Assembly (NCBI RefSeq): GCF_000424105.1
Contig: NZ_AUJG01000002.1
Coordinates: forward strand, 62,001-126,000
Reading direction: 5' to 3'
Length of the DNA stretch: 64,000 bases
From: Lachnospira multipara ATCC 19207
GTDB lineage: Bacteria > Bacillota > Clostridia > Lachnospirales > Lachnospiraceae
The notes under the pieces are model-generated. The model did no database searches. It was not told where the DNA came from and saw nothing but the letters and a program-made list of their open reading frames with translations. This document shows positions 25,489 to 33,817 of this stretch, piece by piece. A program made the translations under genes and the position numbers. Position 1 is the first letter of the stretch. Every line of letters begins with the position of its first letter.

Positions 25489-27423
25489 ATGGCAACTAAG
25501 AAATATGATGCTAATAGTATTTCCATTTTGGAAGGACTAGAAGCGGTTAGAAAAAGACCTGGTATGTATATTGGTTCAGTAGGCACTAAGGGTCTTAATC
25601 ATCTTATATATGAAATCGTAGATAATTCTGTAGATGAGCATTTAGCGGGCTTTTGTAGTGAAATAGACGTAAGCCTTAATGCAGATGGTACAGCTACTAT
25701 TAAGGATAATGGTAGAGGTATTCCAATAGGAATTCATCCTAAGGCTGGTATTCCAGCAGTTGAGGTTGTATTTACTGTGCTTCATGCTGGCGGTAAGTTT
25801 GGCGATGGCGGTTACAAAATTTCTGGTGGTTTACATGGTGTAGGTGCATCTGTTGTTAATGCTTTATCAGTTTGGTTAGAGGTTGAAATCAGACTTGATG
25901 GAAAAGTTTATAAGCAAAGATATGAAAGAGGTAAGGCAGTAGCTCCTCTTAAGGAGATTGGTACTTGCAGAAAGCATGATACAGGTACAACAGTTACTTT
26001 CCTGCCTGATGGTGAAATCTTTGAAAAGACTAGATTTAAGGCGGATTCAATCAAGTCAAGATTACATGAAATCGCATATTTAAATCCAGGACTTACAATT
26101 AATTTTAAGGACCTTAGAGGGGAAGAACCTGAAGAGGAAACTTTCCATGAAGAAGATGGTATTTTAGCTTATGTTAAGGACTTAAATGTAGGTAAGGAAA
26201 CTGTTTGTGATATTGTTTATTTTAAGAATAAGCAGGATGACATTGAAGTGGAAGTTGCTTTCCAGTATGTAAATGAATTCGAGGAAAATATACTTGGTTT
26301 TTGTAATAACATTTACACTCAAGAGGGTGGTACCCATATTACAGGTTTTAAGACTAAGTTTACAATGATTATAAATCAGTATGCTAGAGAGTTAGGAATT
26401 CTTAAGGATAAGGATAATAACTTTACTGGTCTTGATGTAAGAAATGGTATGACAGCTATTGTAGCTATTAAGCATCCAGCACCAAGATTTGAAGGTCAGA
26501 CAAAGACTAAGCTTGATAATCCTGATGCTTCAACAGTTGTATCAGCTATAACTAACGACGAGGTTCAGTTATATTTTGATAAGAATTTAGAGGCTCTAAA
26601 GGCTGTTATTGCTTGTGCTGAAAAGTCAGCTAAGATTCGTAAGGCTGAGGAAAAGGCTAAGACAAATCTTCTTACAAAGCAGAAATTCTCAATTGATAGC
26701 AACGGTAAGCTTGCTAACTGTGAAAGTAGAAATCCTGAAGAGTGCGAAGTATTTATTGTAGAGGGTGATTCTGCCGGCGGTTCTGCAAAGTCTGCTAGAA
26801 ACAGAAGAACTCAGGCAATCCTTCCAATTAGAGGTAAAATCTTAAATGTTGAGAAGGCAACAATCGATAAGGTTTTAGCTAATGCAGAAATTAAGACTAT
26901 GATTAATTCCTTTAATTGTGGCTTCTTAGAGGGTTACGGTAATGACTTTGATATTTCAAAGCTTCGTTATGACAAGATTATTATTATGACTGATGCCGAT
27001 GTGGATGGTGCTCATATTGATACACTTTTACTTACATTCTTCTATAGATTCATGCCTGAGCTTATTAATCAGGGTCATGTCTATATTGCAACACCACCTC
27101 TTTATAAGGTAGTGCCAAAGAAGACTAAGAAGAAGTCTGGGGATGAAGGTATGTATCTTTATGATGACAAGGCTCTTGAAAATTATAGAAAGAATCATGA
27201 AGAAGGTAGCTTTACTCTTCAAAGATATAAGGGACTTGGTGAGATGGATCCTGAGCAGCTTTGGGAGACAACTCTTAATCCTGAAACTAGAATTTTAAAG
27301 CAGGTGGAAATTGAAGATGCAAGAATGGCAACAGAAGTAACTTCAATGCTTATGGGTAGTGAGGTTCCACCTAGACGTGCATTTATCTATGCTCATGCCA
27401 ATGAAGCTGAGATTGATGCTTAA
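25489..27423 (+). CDS. parE: Type IIA topoisomerase ATPase subunit (ParE-like)
   Basis: A 644-residue GHKL ATPase/Toprim subunit. ATP-binding motifs are YEIVDNSVDEHLAG, IKDNGRGIPIG and GGLHGVGASVVNALS; the Toprim motifs are VEGDSAGGSAK and MTDADVDGAHI. RRAFIYAHA and GLGEMDPEQLWETT are C-terminal. Pairing with a GyrA-like partner that lacks a recognisable GyrA box suggests topoisomerase IV rather than gyrase, as in other clostridia that carry a separate gyrBA near dnaA. The gyrase/topo IV call is an inference. GGGAG precedes the ATG. Confidence 0.85.
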   Translation: MATKKYDANSISILEGLEAVRKRPGMYIGSVGTKGLNHLIYEIVDNSVDEHLAGFCSEIDVSLNADGTATIKDNGRGIPIGIHPKAGIPAVEVVFTVLHAGGKFGDGGYKISGGLHGVGASVVNALSVWLEVEIRLDGKVYKQRYERGKAVAPLKEIGTCRKHDTGTTVTFLPDGEIFEKTRFKADSIKSRLHEIAYLNPGLTINFKDLRGEEPEEETFHEEDGILAYVKDLNVGKETVCDIVYFKNKQDDIEVEVAFQYVNEFEENILGFCNNIYTQEGGTHITGFKTKFTMIINQYARELGILKDKDNNFTGLDVRNGMTAIVAIKHPAPRFEGQTKTKLDNPDASTVVSAITNDEVQLYFDKNLEALKAVIACAEKSAKIRKAEEKAKTNLLTKQKFSIDSNGKLANCESRNPEECEVFIVEGDSAGGSAKSARNRRTQAILPIRGKILNVEKATIDKVLANAEIKTMINSFNCGFLEGYGNDFDISKLRYDKIIIMTDADVDGAHIDTLLLTFFYRFMPELINQGHVYIATPPLYKVVPKKTKKKSGDEGMYLYDDKALENYRKNHEEGSFTLQRYKGLGEMDPEQLWETTLNPETRILKQVEIEDARMATEVTSMLMGSEVPPRRAFIYAHANEAEIDA

Positions 27424-27468
27424 ATTTACGAATATATGATTTACTAATAATAATTTTTTGGAGGAAGT

Positions 27469-29775
27469 ATGGCTGAACAGATAGTAAAGACTGAGTATTC
27501 TGAAATAATGCAGAAGTCTTATATAGATTATTCCATGAGTGTAATTACAGCAAGAGCTTTACCAGATGCAAGAGATGGTTTAAAGCCTGTTCAAAGAAGA
27601 GTTTTATACGCTATGGACCAATTAAATTTAGGACATGATAAGCCCCATAGAAAGTCAGCAAGAATTGTTGGTGATACCATGGGTAAATATCATCCACATG
27701 GTGATAGCTCAATTTATGAGACATTAGTAGTTTTATCACAGGATTTTAAGAAGGGAATGGCTTTAGTAGATGGTCATGGTAACTTTGGTTCTATTGAAGG
27801 TGATGGAGCCGCTGCTATGCGATACACTGAGGCTAGACTCCAGAAGTTTACAGAGGACGTTTACTTAACAGATCTTGATAAAAATGTAGTAGATTTCCTA
27901 CCAAACTTCGATGAAACAGAAAAAGAACCAGAGGTTTTACCAGTTAGAGTACCTAATTTACTTATTAATGGTGCTGATGGTATTGCCGTTGGTATGACAA
28001 CTAATATTCCACCTCACAATCTAGCTGAGGTTTGTGATGCAGTTTGTGCCTATATGGATAACACTGAAATTACAACTAAGGAATTACTTGAAATTATGCC
28101 AGGACCAGATTTCCCTACAGGCGGTATTGTAATTAATAAGTCTGACTTAGAGGACATCTATGAAACAGGTCAGGGTAAGGTAAAGCTTCGTGGTAAGGTG
28201 GTTTACGAGCCAGCTACAAAAAGAAGTGAAAGAGATAAGTTAGTTATTACAGAGATTCCATACACAATGATTGGAGCTAATATTTCTAAGTTTATCTCAG
28301 ATGTTCTTGATTTAATTGAAACTAAGAAGACAAGTGATATTGTGGATGTTTCAAATGAATCTTCTAAGGAAGGTATTAGAATCGTTCTTGAACTTAAGAA
28401 GAACGCTGATTACAAGAACTTAGAGAACATGCTTTATAAGAAGACAAAGCTTGAAGATACTTTTGGTGTTAACATGCTTGCTATTGTTAATGGAAGACCA
28501 GAAACACTTGGTCTTAAGCAGGTTATTAAGCATCATGTAGACTTCCAGTTTGATCTTGCCACAAGAAAATATACAACTCTCCTTAAAAAGGAAAGAGACA
28601 ATAAGGAGATTAAAGAGGGTCTTATTCGTGCCTGCGACATTATTGATTTAATTATTGAAATCCTTAGAGGAAGTAAGAATTTAGCTCAGGCTAAGGATTG
28701 CTTAGTTAACGGTAATGTTGAAGGTATTAATTTTAAGTCTGAAAAATCTAAGGCAAGTGCAGCTAAGCTTGATTTTACAGAGCGCCAGGCTACAGAGATT
28801 TTACAGATGCGTCTCTATAGATTAATTGGTCTTGAAATTTTACAGCTTCAGAAGGAATTCGAAGAATGCTTAAAGAAGATTGAAAAATATGAGAAGATCC
28901 TTTCATCTAGAAAAGAAATGGCAAAGGTAATTAAGGCTGAACTTTTAAGAATTAAGAAGGAATATGCTAGAGCTAGAAGAACTCAGATTCTTGATGCTAA
29001 GGAAGCTGTTTATGAAGAAAAGAAGATGGAAGAGAAGGAAGTAGTCTTTATTATGGATAGATTTGGCTATGCTAAGACTATTGATATTTCTGCCTATGAG
29101 AGAAATAAGGAAGCAGTACATGCAGAGAATAAGTATGTCTTTACATGTATGAATACCGGTAAGATTCTCATTTTCACAGACACAGGTAATATGCATCAGG
29201 TTAAGGTAAAGGACTTACCATATACTAGATTTAGAGACAAGGGTACTCCTATTGATAATGTTGGTAATTACGATAGTAGTGGAGAAAATATTTGCTTCCT
29301 CGGTTCTGAGGCAACAATCAAGAATAAGAAGCTCCTCTTTGTTACAAAGAATGGTATGGCAAAGCTTGTGGATGCTTCTGAGTTTGAAGTTAATAAAAAG
29401 ACAGTTTCGGCTACAAAACTTGGTGAGGATGATAGTTTAGTAGGCGTTTATACAACAGATGCTAAGATTGCTATTTATTCTAAGTTTACCCTTGAGGGTG
29501 GCATTGTAGAGGAAGAGGTAGTGGAAAGTAACCAGAACGTTTGCCTTGCTAGTGCTAATGGTAACATTTTAAAATTCCCTCTAACTGACATTCCTCAAAA
29601 GAAGAAGAATGCTCTTGGCGTTCGTGCTATGAAGTTAGCTAAGGATGATCATATTGATGAGGTCTTCTTAGTTACTGATGGAGATGAGGTAACGGTTGAG
29701 TATAAGAAGAAGGAACTTAACCTTACTAACTTAAAGTTAGCTCATAGAGATTCTAAGGGAAGTAAAATTAAATAG
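27469..29775 (+). CDS. parC: Type IIA topoisomerase cleavage subunit (ParC-like)
   Basis: A 768-residue subunit that cleaves and rejoins DNA; with the ParE-like protein it decatenates chromosomes. The active-site Tyr is in [12 protein letters not shown]. The quinolone-determining region reads [11 protein letters not shown], with Ser and Glu at the usual resistance positions, so no resistance substitution is seen. The C-terminal beta-pinwheel (about 510-750) has no clear GyrA box (QRRGGKG type), which argues for topoisomerase IV. TTGGAGGAAG precedes the ATG, 45 bases after parE. Confidence 0.85.
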   Translation: MAEQIVKTEYSEIMQKSYIDYSMSVITARALPDARDGLKPVQRRVLYAMDQLNLGHDKPHRKSARIVGDTMGKYHPHGDSSIYETLVVLSQDFKKGMALVDGHGNFGSIEGDGAAAMRYTEARLQKFTEDVYLTDLDKNVVDFLPNFDETEKEPEVLPVRVPNLLINGADGIAVGMTTNIPPHNLAEVCDAVCAYMDNTEITTKELLEIMPGPDFPTGGIVINKSDLEDIYETGQGKVKLRGKVVYEPATKRSERDKLVITEIPYTMIGANISKFISDVLDLIETKKTSDIVDVSNESSKEGIRIVLELKKNADYKNLENMLYKKTKLEDTFGVNMLAIVNGRPETLGLKQVIKHHVDFQFDLATRKYTTLLKKERDNKEIKEGLIRACDIIDLIIEILRGSKNLAQAKDCLVNGNVEGINFKSEKSKASAAKLDFTERQATEILQMRLYRLIGLEILQLQKEFEECLKKIEKYEKILSSRKEMAKVIKAELLRIKKEYARARRTQILDAKEAVYEEKKMEEKEVVFIMDRFGYAKTIDISAYERNKEAVHAENKYVFTCMNTGKILIFTDTGNMHQVKVKDLPYTRFRDKGTPIDNVGNYDSSGENICFLGSEATIKNKKLLFVTKNGMAKLVDASEFEVNKKTVSATKLGEDDSLVGVYTTDAKIAIYSKFTLEGGIVEEEVVESNQNVCLASANGNILKFPLTDIPQKKKNALGVRAMKLAKDDHIDEVFLVTDGDEVTVEYKKKELNLTNLKLAHRDSKGSKIK

Positions 29776-29878
29776 CTTAAATCCTAAAAGGAGGTTTACA
29801 TCCTAGTAAACATTTGCTAAATTAGTAGTGATTACATTTTAATGAGTTAAATCGTTAAAACATTAGGAGGAAATGAAA

Positions 29879-31255
29879 ATGAAACTTTGGGGCGGTCGTT
29901 TTACAAAGGAGACTAATGAGTTAGTTAATAACTTCAATGCATCAATCTCCTTTGACCAAAAATTTTATAAACAAGATGTTAGAGGTAGTATTGCACATGC
30001 CACTATGCTTGCTAAATCAGGGATTATTAGCGAAGAAGAAGGCGAGATAATTGTTAATGGATTAAAGGCAATTTTAGCTGACATCGATGCAGGAAAGCTT
30101 GTTATAGATGATGAATATGAGGACATTCATACATTTATGGAAGCAAACCTTATTGAAAGAATTGGTGATGCTGGTAAGAAGCTTCACACTGGTAGAAGCA
30201 GAAATGATCAGGTTGCACTTGATATGAGACTTTATACAAGAGATGAGATTTTAGCTGTAAATGAAGAAGTTAAGGAATTAATGCAGGTTATTCTTCGTAT
30301 TATGAAGGAAAATGTTACAACATTTATGCCAGGCTTCACTCATTTACAAAAAGCTCAGCCTGTAACTGTAGCACATCACTTTGGCGCATACTTTGAGATG
30401 TTTAAAAGAGATAGATCTAGACTTTCAGATATCTATGAGAGAATGAATTACTGTCCACTTGGCGCAGGGGCTCTAGCTGGTACAACTTATCCTCTAGATA
30501 GAGAGTTAACTGCTAAGTTACTAGAATTTAATGGACCTACACTTAATAGTATGGATTCAGTTTCTGATAGAGATTATTTAATTGAATTCTTATCAGCACT
30601 TTCAACTATTATGATGCATTTAAGCAGATTCTCTGAAGAAATTATTATTTGGAATTCTAACGAGTATAAGTTTATTGAGCTAGATGATGCATTTTCAACA
30701 GGAAGCTCAATTATGCCACAGAAGAAGAATCCAGATATTGCAGAGCTTGTAAGAGGTAAGACAGGTAGAGTTTATGCAGCACTTATGGGACTTTTTACAA
30801 CAATGAAGGGAATTCCTCTTGCTTACAATAAGGATATGCAGGAAGATAAGGAATTGACTTTTGATGCCATCGATACTGTAAAGGGCTGTGTCAGCCTCTT
30901 TAAGGGTATGATTGATACAATGAAGTTTAATGATAAGAGAATGGCTGATTCTGCTAAGCATGGCTTTACAAATGCTACAGATGCCGCTGATTATTTAGTT
31001 AAGAAGGGCGTACCATTTAGAGAAGCTCATGGTATTGTTGGCCAGTTAGTTCTTCTTTGCCTTGATAAGGGAATCGCACTTGATGACCTTTCTCTTGAAG
31101 AATATAAGAAGATTAGCCCAGTATTTGATGAGGATATCTATGAGGCAATTAGCTTAGAGACTTGTGTTAATAAGAGACTTACTCTTGGCGCACCAGGACC
31201 TGAGGTAATGAATAAGGTTATTAAGTTAAATGAGGAATATTTAGCTAATAACTAA
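29879..31255 (+). CDS. argH: Argininosuccinate lyase
   Basis: A 458-residue enzyme of the fumarase/aspartase superfamily that splits argininosuccinate into arginine and fumarate, the last step of arginine synthesis. The signature [12 protein letters not shown] is intact, as are [22 protein letters not shown] and [10 protein letters not shown]. Two ATGs lie close together; AGGAGG ends at 29870, giving a proper spacing only to 29879, two codons after the first. No other arg gene is adjacent. A terminator follows. Confidence 0.95.
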   Translation: MKLWGGRFTKETNELVNNFNASISFDQKFYKQDVRGSIAHATMLAKSGIISEEEGEIIVNGLKAILADIDAGKLVIDDEYEDIHTFMEANLIERIGDAGKKLHTGRSRNDQVALDMRLYTRDEILAVNEEVKELMQVILRIMKENVTTFMPGFTHLQKAQPVTVAHHFGAYFEMFKRDRSRLSDIYERMNYCPLGAGALAGTTYPLDRELTAKLLEFNGPTLNSMDSVSDRDYLIEFLSALSTIMMHLSRFSEEIIIWNSNEYKFIELDDAFSTGSSIMPQKKNPDIAELVRGKTGRVYAALMGLFTTMKGIPLAYNKDMQEDKELTFDAIDTVKGCVSLFKGMIDTMKFNDKRMADSAKHGFTNATDAADYLVKKGVPFREAHGIVGQLVLLCLDKGIALDDLSLEEYKKISPVFDEDIYEAISLETCVNKRLTLGAPGPEVMNKVIKLNEEYLANN

Positions 31256-31296
31256 GTTAAGATTATATAAAACTTTAGATTAAGATATAAGATTTA

Positions 31297-31333
31297 AACC
31301 AGAAATTAGCCTAGGCTAGTTTCTGGTTTTTTA
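31297..31333 (+). terminator. Intrinsic terminator of argH
   Basis: AAACCAGAAA (31297-31306) pairs with TTTCTGGTTT (31320-31329), with AGCC/GGCT inside and a T-run after. Confidence 0.85.
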
Positions 31334-31375
31334 TTGCCTTGATGCATTTTCCCTAAGAATAAGGCTTTATATTAA

Positions 31376-31404
31376 TTGTAGAAATATATGTTAAATGATA
31401 TAAT
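31376..31404 (+). promoter_or_regulatory. Sigma-A promoter for the EAL gene
   Basis: TTGTAG (31376-31381), 17-bp spacer, TATAAT (31399-31404); 41 bases before the start codon. Confidence 0.7.
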
Positions 31405-31445
31405 GAAAATAGTTTTTAAGGTAAATCTATAAGGAGATTTCTTAT

Positions 31446-33416
31446 ATGATAAGAATTATATATTTTGATGTTGCAGCGCTTTTAGTAAATGCCATCATTG
31501 TGTTTTCTTTCTTTTATAGAAAGATGACTAGGGGAGCATCGAATAAGTTTTTTATATTTAATGCTATATGGGAAATTATAACTTGCATTTTTGATATATG
31601 GGCTATAACTATTGATACGAGCATGCATAATAGTTTGTTTGAAATTAGGACTGCCTTTATACCTAATTCCCTTTATTTTCTATTTCATTTGTCTAATATT
31701 TTCATATATACTTTGTATAATATTAGCATTATAGACTTGTGGCAAATTATGTTTAAGAGGCATGGCTTCTTGATTTTTCATATTCTTTCAATTCTAGCTA
31801 TCATTATTTTATTGATTGTAAATCATTATAATGGCATGATTTTTAGAATTGATGAAATGGGACATTATATTAGAGGAAATTATATACTTCTAATGTATTT
31901 TATTGGTAGTCTGAATTTCTTTTATTCCTTTTTCTTTGTAATTCAACACAGAGATTGGTATGCACAGTCACACTTTAATAGTATTGTTTTGATGTATCCT
32001 ATTAGTGTACTTGCAATTGGAATTCAATGGTTCTTCCCGTATTTAGTTGTGGAGCCCTTTGCCCTATCTTTAGTTAATCTTTTGGTAAGCCAGACGGTTC
32101 AAAGGCCGGAGGTTTTAATTGATGGAGTTACAGGTTTTCACAATATGAACTCCTTTATATCTGATACGAAAAGATACGAAAAGACTAAGTCTAATCGAAT
32201 GATACTTCTAGTTAAATTAAAGAATTCTTCAATGCTTAGGGGGCTTTTATCTTATGAGCACTACAATTCCTTAATTAGAAGAACTGCAGGTATGATTCAG
32301 AATTCGACTAACTTAATTAAGGGTAGATATATTCTTTATTATTTAAACGATGGCAAGTTTGCAATTATTGTTAATCATATTGATGGAAACAGGGTTAAGG
32401 CCTTAGCTGAACTAATTGATCATGAGCTTTCAAAGCCTATTAGTTTTAATCATATTAATGTAAATATAAACGCTTACCTTTGCAGTCTTGTATTCCCAGA
32501 GGATATTGCTAGCGTGGAGGATTTGATTACATTTTCCAATAGCTTTTACAATAATAGCAAGCTTATGGGAAATATTTACGAGGCTAAGGACATTATTAAT
32601 GATAAGGAAGTAAGTATAAATACAAACATTGATAAGATCATTGAAAAGGCTTATTTAACGGATAATTTCATGGTTTATTATCAGCCAATTTATTCTGTTA
32701 AGGAAAAGAAATTTAAAAGTGCCGAGGCTTTGTTAAGACTATATGACAAGGAATATGGCTTTGTATCTCCAAAGGTATTTATAAAGGCAGCGGAGAAGAG
32801 TGGGGCGATTCTAAGAATTGGCGACTATGTTTTAGATGAGACCTTTAAATTTATTGCTAGTGAAGATTTTGAAAAAAGTGGACTTGAATTTGTGGAAATT
32901 AATCTTTCAATCCAGCAATGTCTTCAGGTGAATTTGGCGGATGATATCATAAATAAAATGAAGTGTATGGAGATATCTCCAGATAAAGTAAACTTTGAAA
33001 TTACAGAAAGTATTGCTGGTTATTCTCAGGCTGTGGTTATGAACAATCTTATTAAGCTAAACGATTATGGCATTAAGTTTTCTCTAGATGACTTTGGAAC
33101 GGGTTATTCTAATCTTAGAAGACTTGGAACCCTGCCAATAACTATTGTTAAGCTTGATAAGCTCTTTGTAGATGAGTATAAGAATGAGGTTATGCAAACC
33201 ATAATTAAAAATGTAATCTCTATGTTTAAGGAACTAGATTTAAGAATTTTAGTTGAGGGCGTGGAGAATAAAGATCAGCTAGAGTCTTTTATTGGCTATG
33301 GTTGTGATGAGATTCAGGGCTTCTTTTTCTCAAGGCCTATAAAGAAGGGAGATTTACTAGATTTCCTAGAAAACTTTAGGGCAGAGGAGCAGGAGAAGTT
33401 AGAAGATAATTTCTAG
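31446..33416 (+). CDS. Membrane cyclic-di-GMP phosphodiesterase (EAL) with degenerate GGDEF
   Basis: A 656-residue protein with about seven N-terminal membrane helices (residues 5-225) resembling a 7TM sensor. A GGDEF-like domain (about 235-385) lacks the GGDEF signature (LNDGKF in its place), and an EAL domain follows (about 400-650). The EAL active site looks complete: SAEALLR (Glu427), EINLSIQ, FEITES, LDDFGTGYSNL, KLDKLFV, LVEGVE and QGFFFSRP. It should degrade cyclic-di-GMP in response to a membrane or extracellular signal. The inactive cyclase domain may bind GTP as a regulator. AAGGAG precedes the ATG. Confidence 0.88.
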   Translation: MIRIIYFDVAALLVNAIIVFSFFYRKMTRGASNKFFIFNAIWEIITCIFDIWAITIDTSMHNSLFEIRTAFIPNSLYFLFHLSNIFIYTLYNISIIDLWQIMFKRHGFLIFHILSILAIIILLIVNHYNGMIFRIDEMGHYIRGNYILLMYFIGSLNFFYSFFFVIQHRDWYAQSHFNSIVLMYPISVLAIGIQWFFPYLVVEPFALSLVNLLVSQTVQRPEVLIDGVTGFHNMNSFISDTKRYEKTKSNRMILLVKLKNSSMLRGLLSYEHYNSLIRRTAGMIQNSTNLIKGRYILYYLNDGKFAIIVNHIDGNRVKALAELIDHELSKPISFNHINVNINAYLCSLVFPEDIASVEDLITFSNSFYNNSKLMGNIYEAKDIINDKEVSINTNIDKIIEKAYLTDNFMVYYQPIYSVKEKKFKSAEALLRLYDKEYGFVSPKVFIKAAEKSGAILRIGDYVLDETFKFIASEDFEKSGLEFVEINLSIQQCLQVNLADDIINKMKCMEISPDKVNFEITESIAGYSQAVVMNNLIKLNDYGIKFSLDDFGTGYSNLRRLGTLPITIVKLDKLFVDEYKNEVMQTIIKNVISMFKELDLRILVEGVENKDQLESFIGYGCDEIQGFFFSRPIKKGDLLDFLENFRAEEQEKLEDNF

Positions 33417-33455
33417 AAATTATAAGTAGAATACAGTTTATCCACTAGAATAATA

Positions 33456-33617
33456 TGAACGCAGTGTAAGCAATCCCCCGCTTCAAAAGCGTAAGCTTTA
33501 AGCGGGGGTATAAAGCTTACTAGTGTCAGAAGGGGTTAAAGCCCCTTCTGACAGGTGGCACAAAGTGCCACTGCGTTCATGAGGAAGTAGCGAAGCGGAT
33601 TCCGAATGTCCGCTTTA
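33456..33617 (+). repeat. Structured intergenic repeat, copy B (162 bp)
   Basis: Same element and orientation as 3841-4003, 40 bases after the EAL gene. Relative to copy A it lacks one G between the two large hairpins and has GTGCCAC instead of GTGTCAC, turning a G-U wobble into a G-C pair. The 11-bp closing stem is perfect here. Confidence 0.9.
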
Positions 33618-33624
33618 CTAAAAC

Positions 33625-33660
33625 TAAAGGGATGCCCTAGAGCATCCCTTTAATTTTGTA
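33625..33660 (+). terminator. Intrinsic terminator after repeat copy B
   Basis: An 11-bp perfect stem (33625-33635 with 33642-33652, TAAAGGGATGC arm) is followed by ATTTTGTATTT. It probably ends the EAL transcript after reading through the repeat. Confidence 0.75.
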
Positions 33661-33690
33661 TTTAATTTACCGATTTAAATTGCTAGAGTC

Positions 33691-33817
33691 AAGACTCGCT
33701 CGCGAGTCTTGCGCGCCGGATTCGGGTCTGCTTCAGCAGACAAATTCCTGTCCGAATCCGTGCGCATCCTCGCGGAGCGTTTAACTCAGTCAGAGCTTGT
33801 GCCCTGACTGAGTTAAA
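33691..33817. repeat. GC-rich hairpin cluster at a convergent gene junction
   Basis: Three palindromes lie in a row. CAAGACTCG-CTCG-CGAGTCTTG (33691-33712) is first. Next is a CGGATTCGG/CCGAATCCG stem holding an inner GTCTGC-TTCA-GCAGAC hairpin. Last is a perfect 14-bp stem (33780-33793 with 33804-33817) that overlaps the stop codon of the minus-strand gene. The last one could stop or stabilise the minus-strand transcript, but no T-run follows on that strand. Confidence 0.75.
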
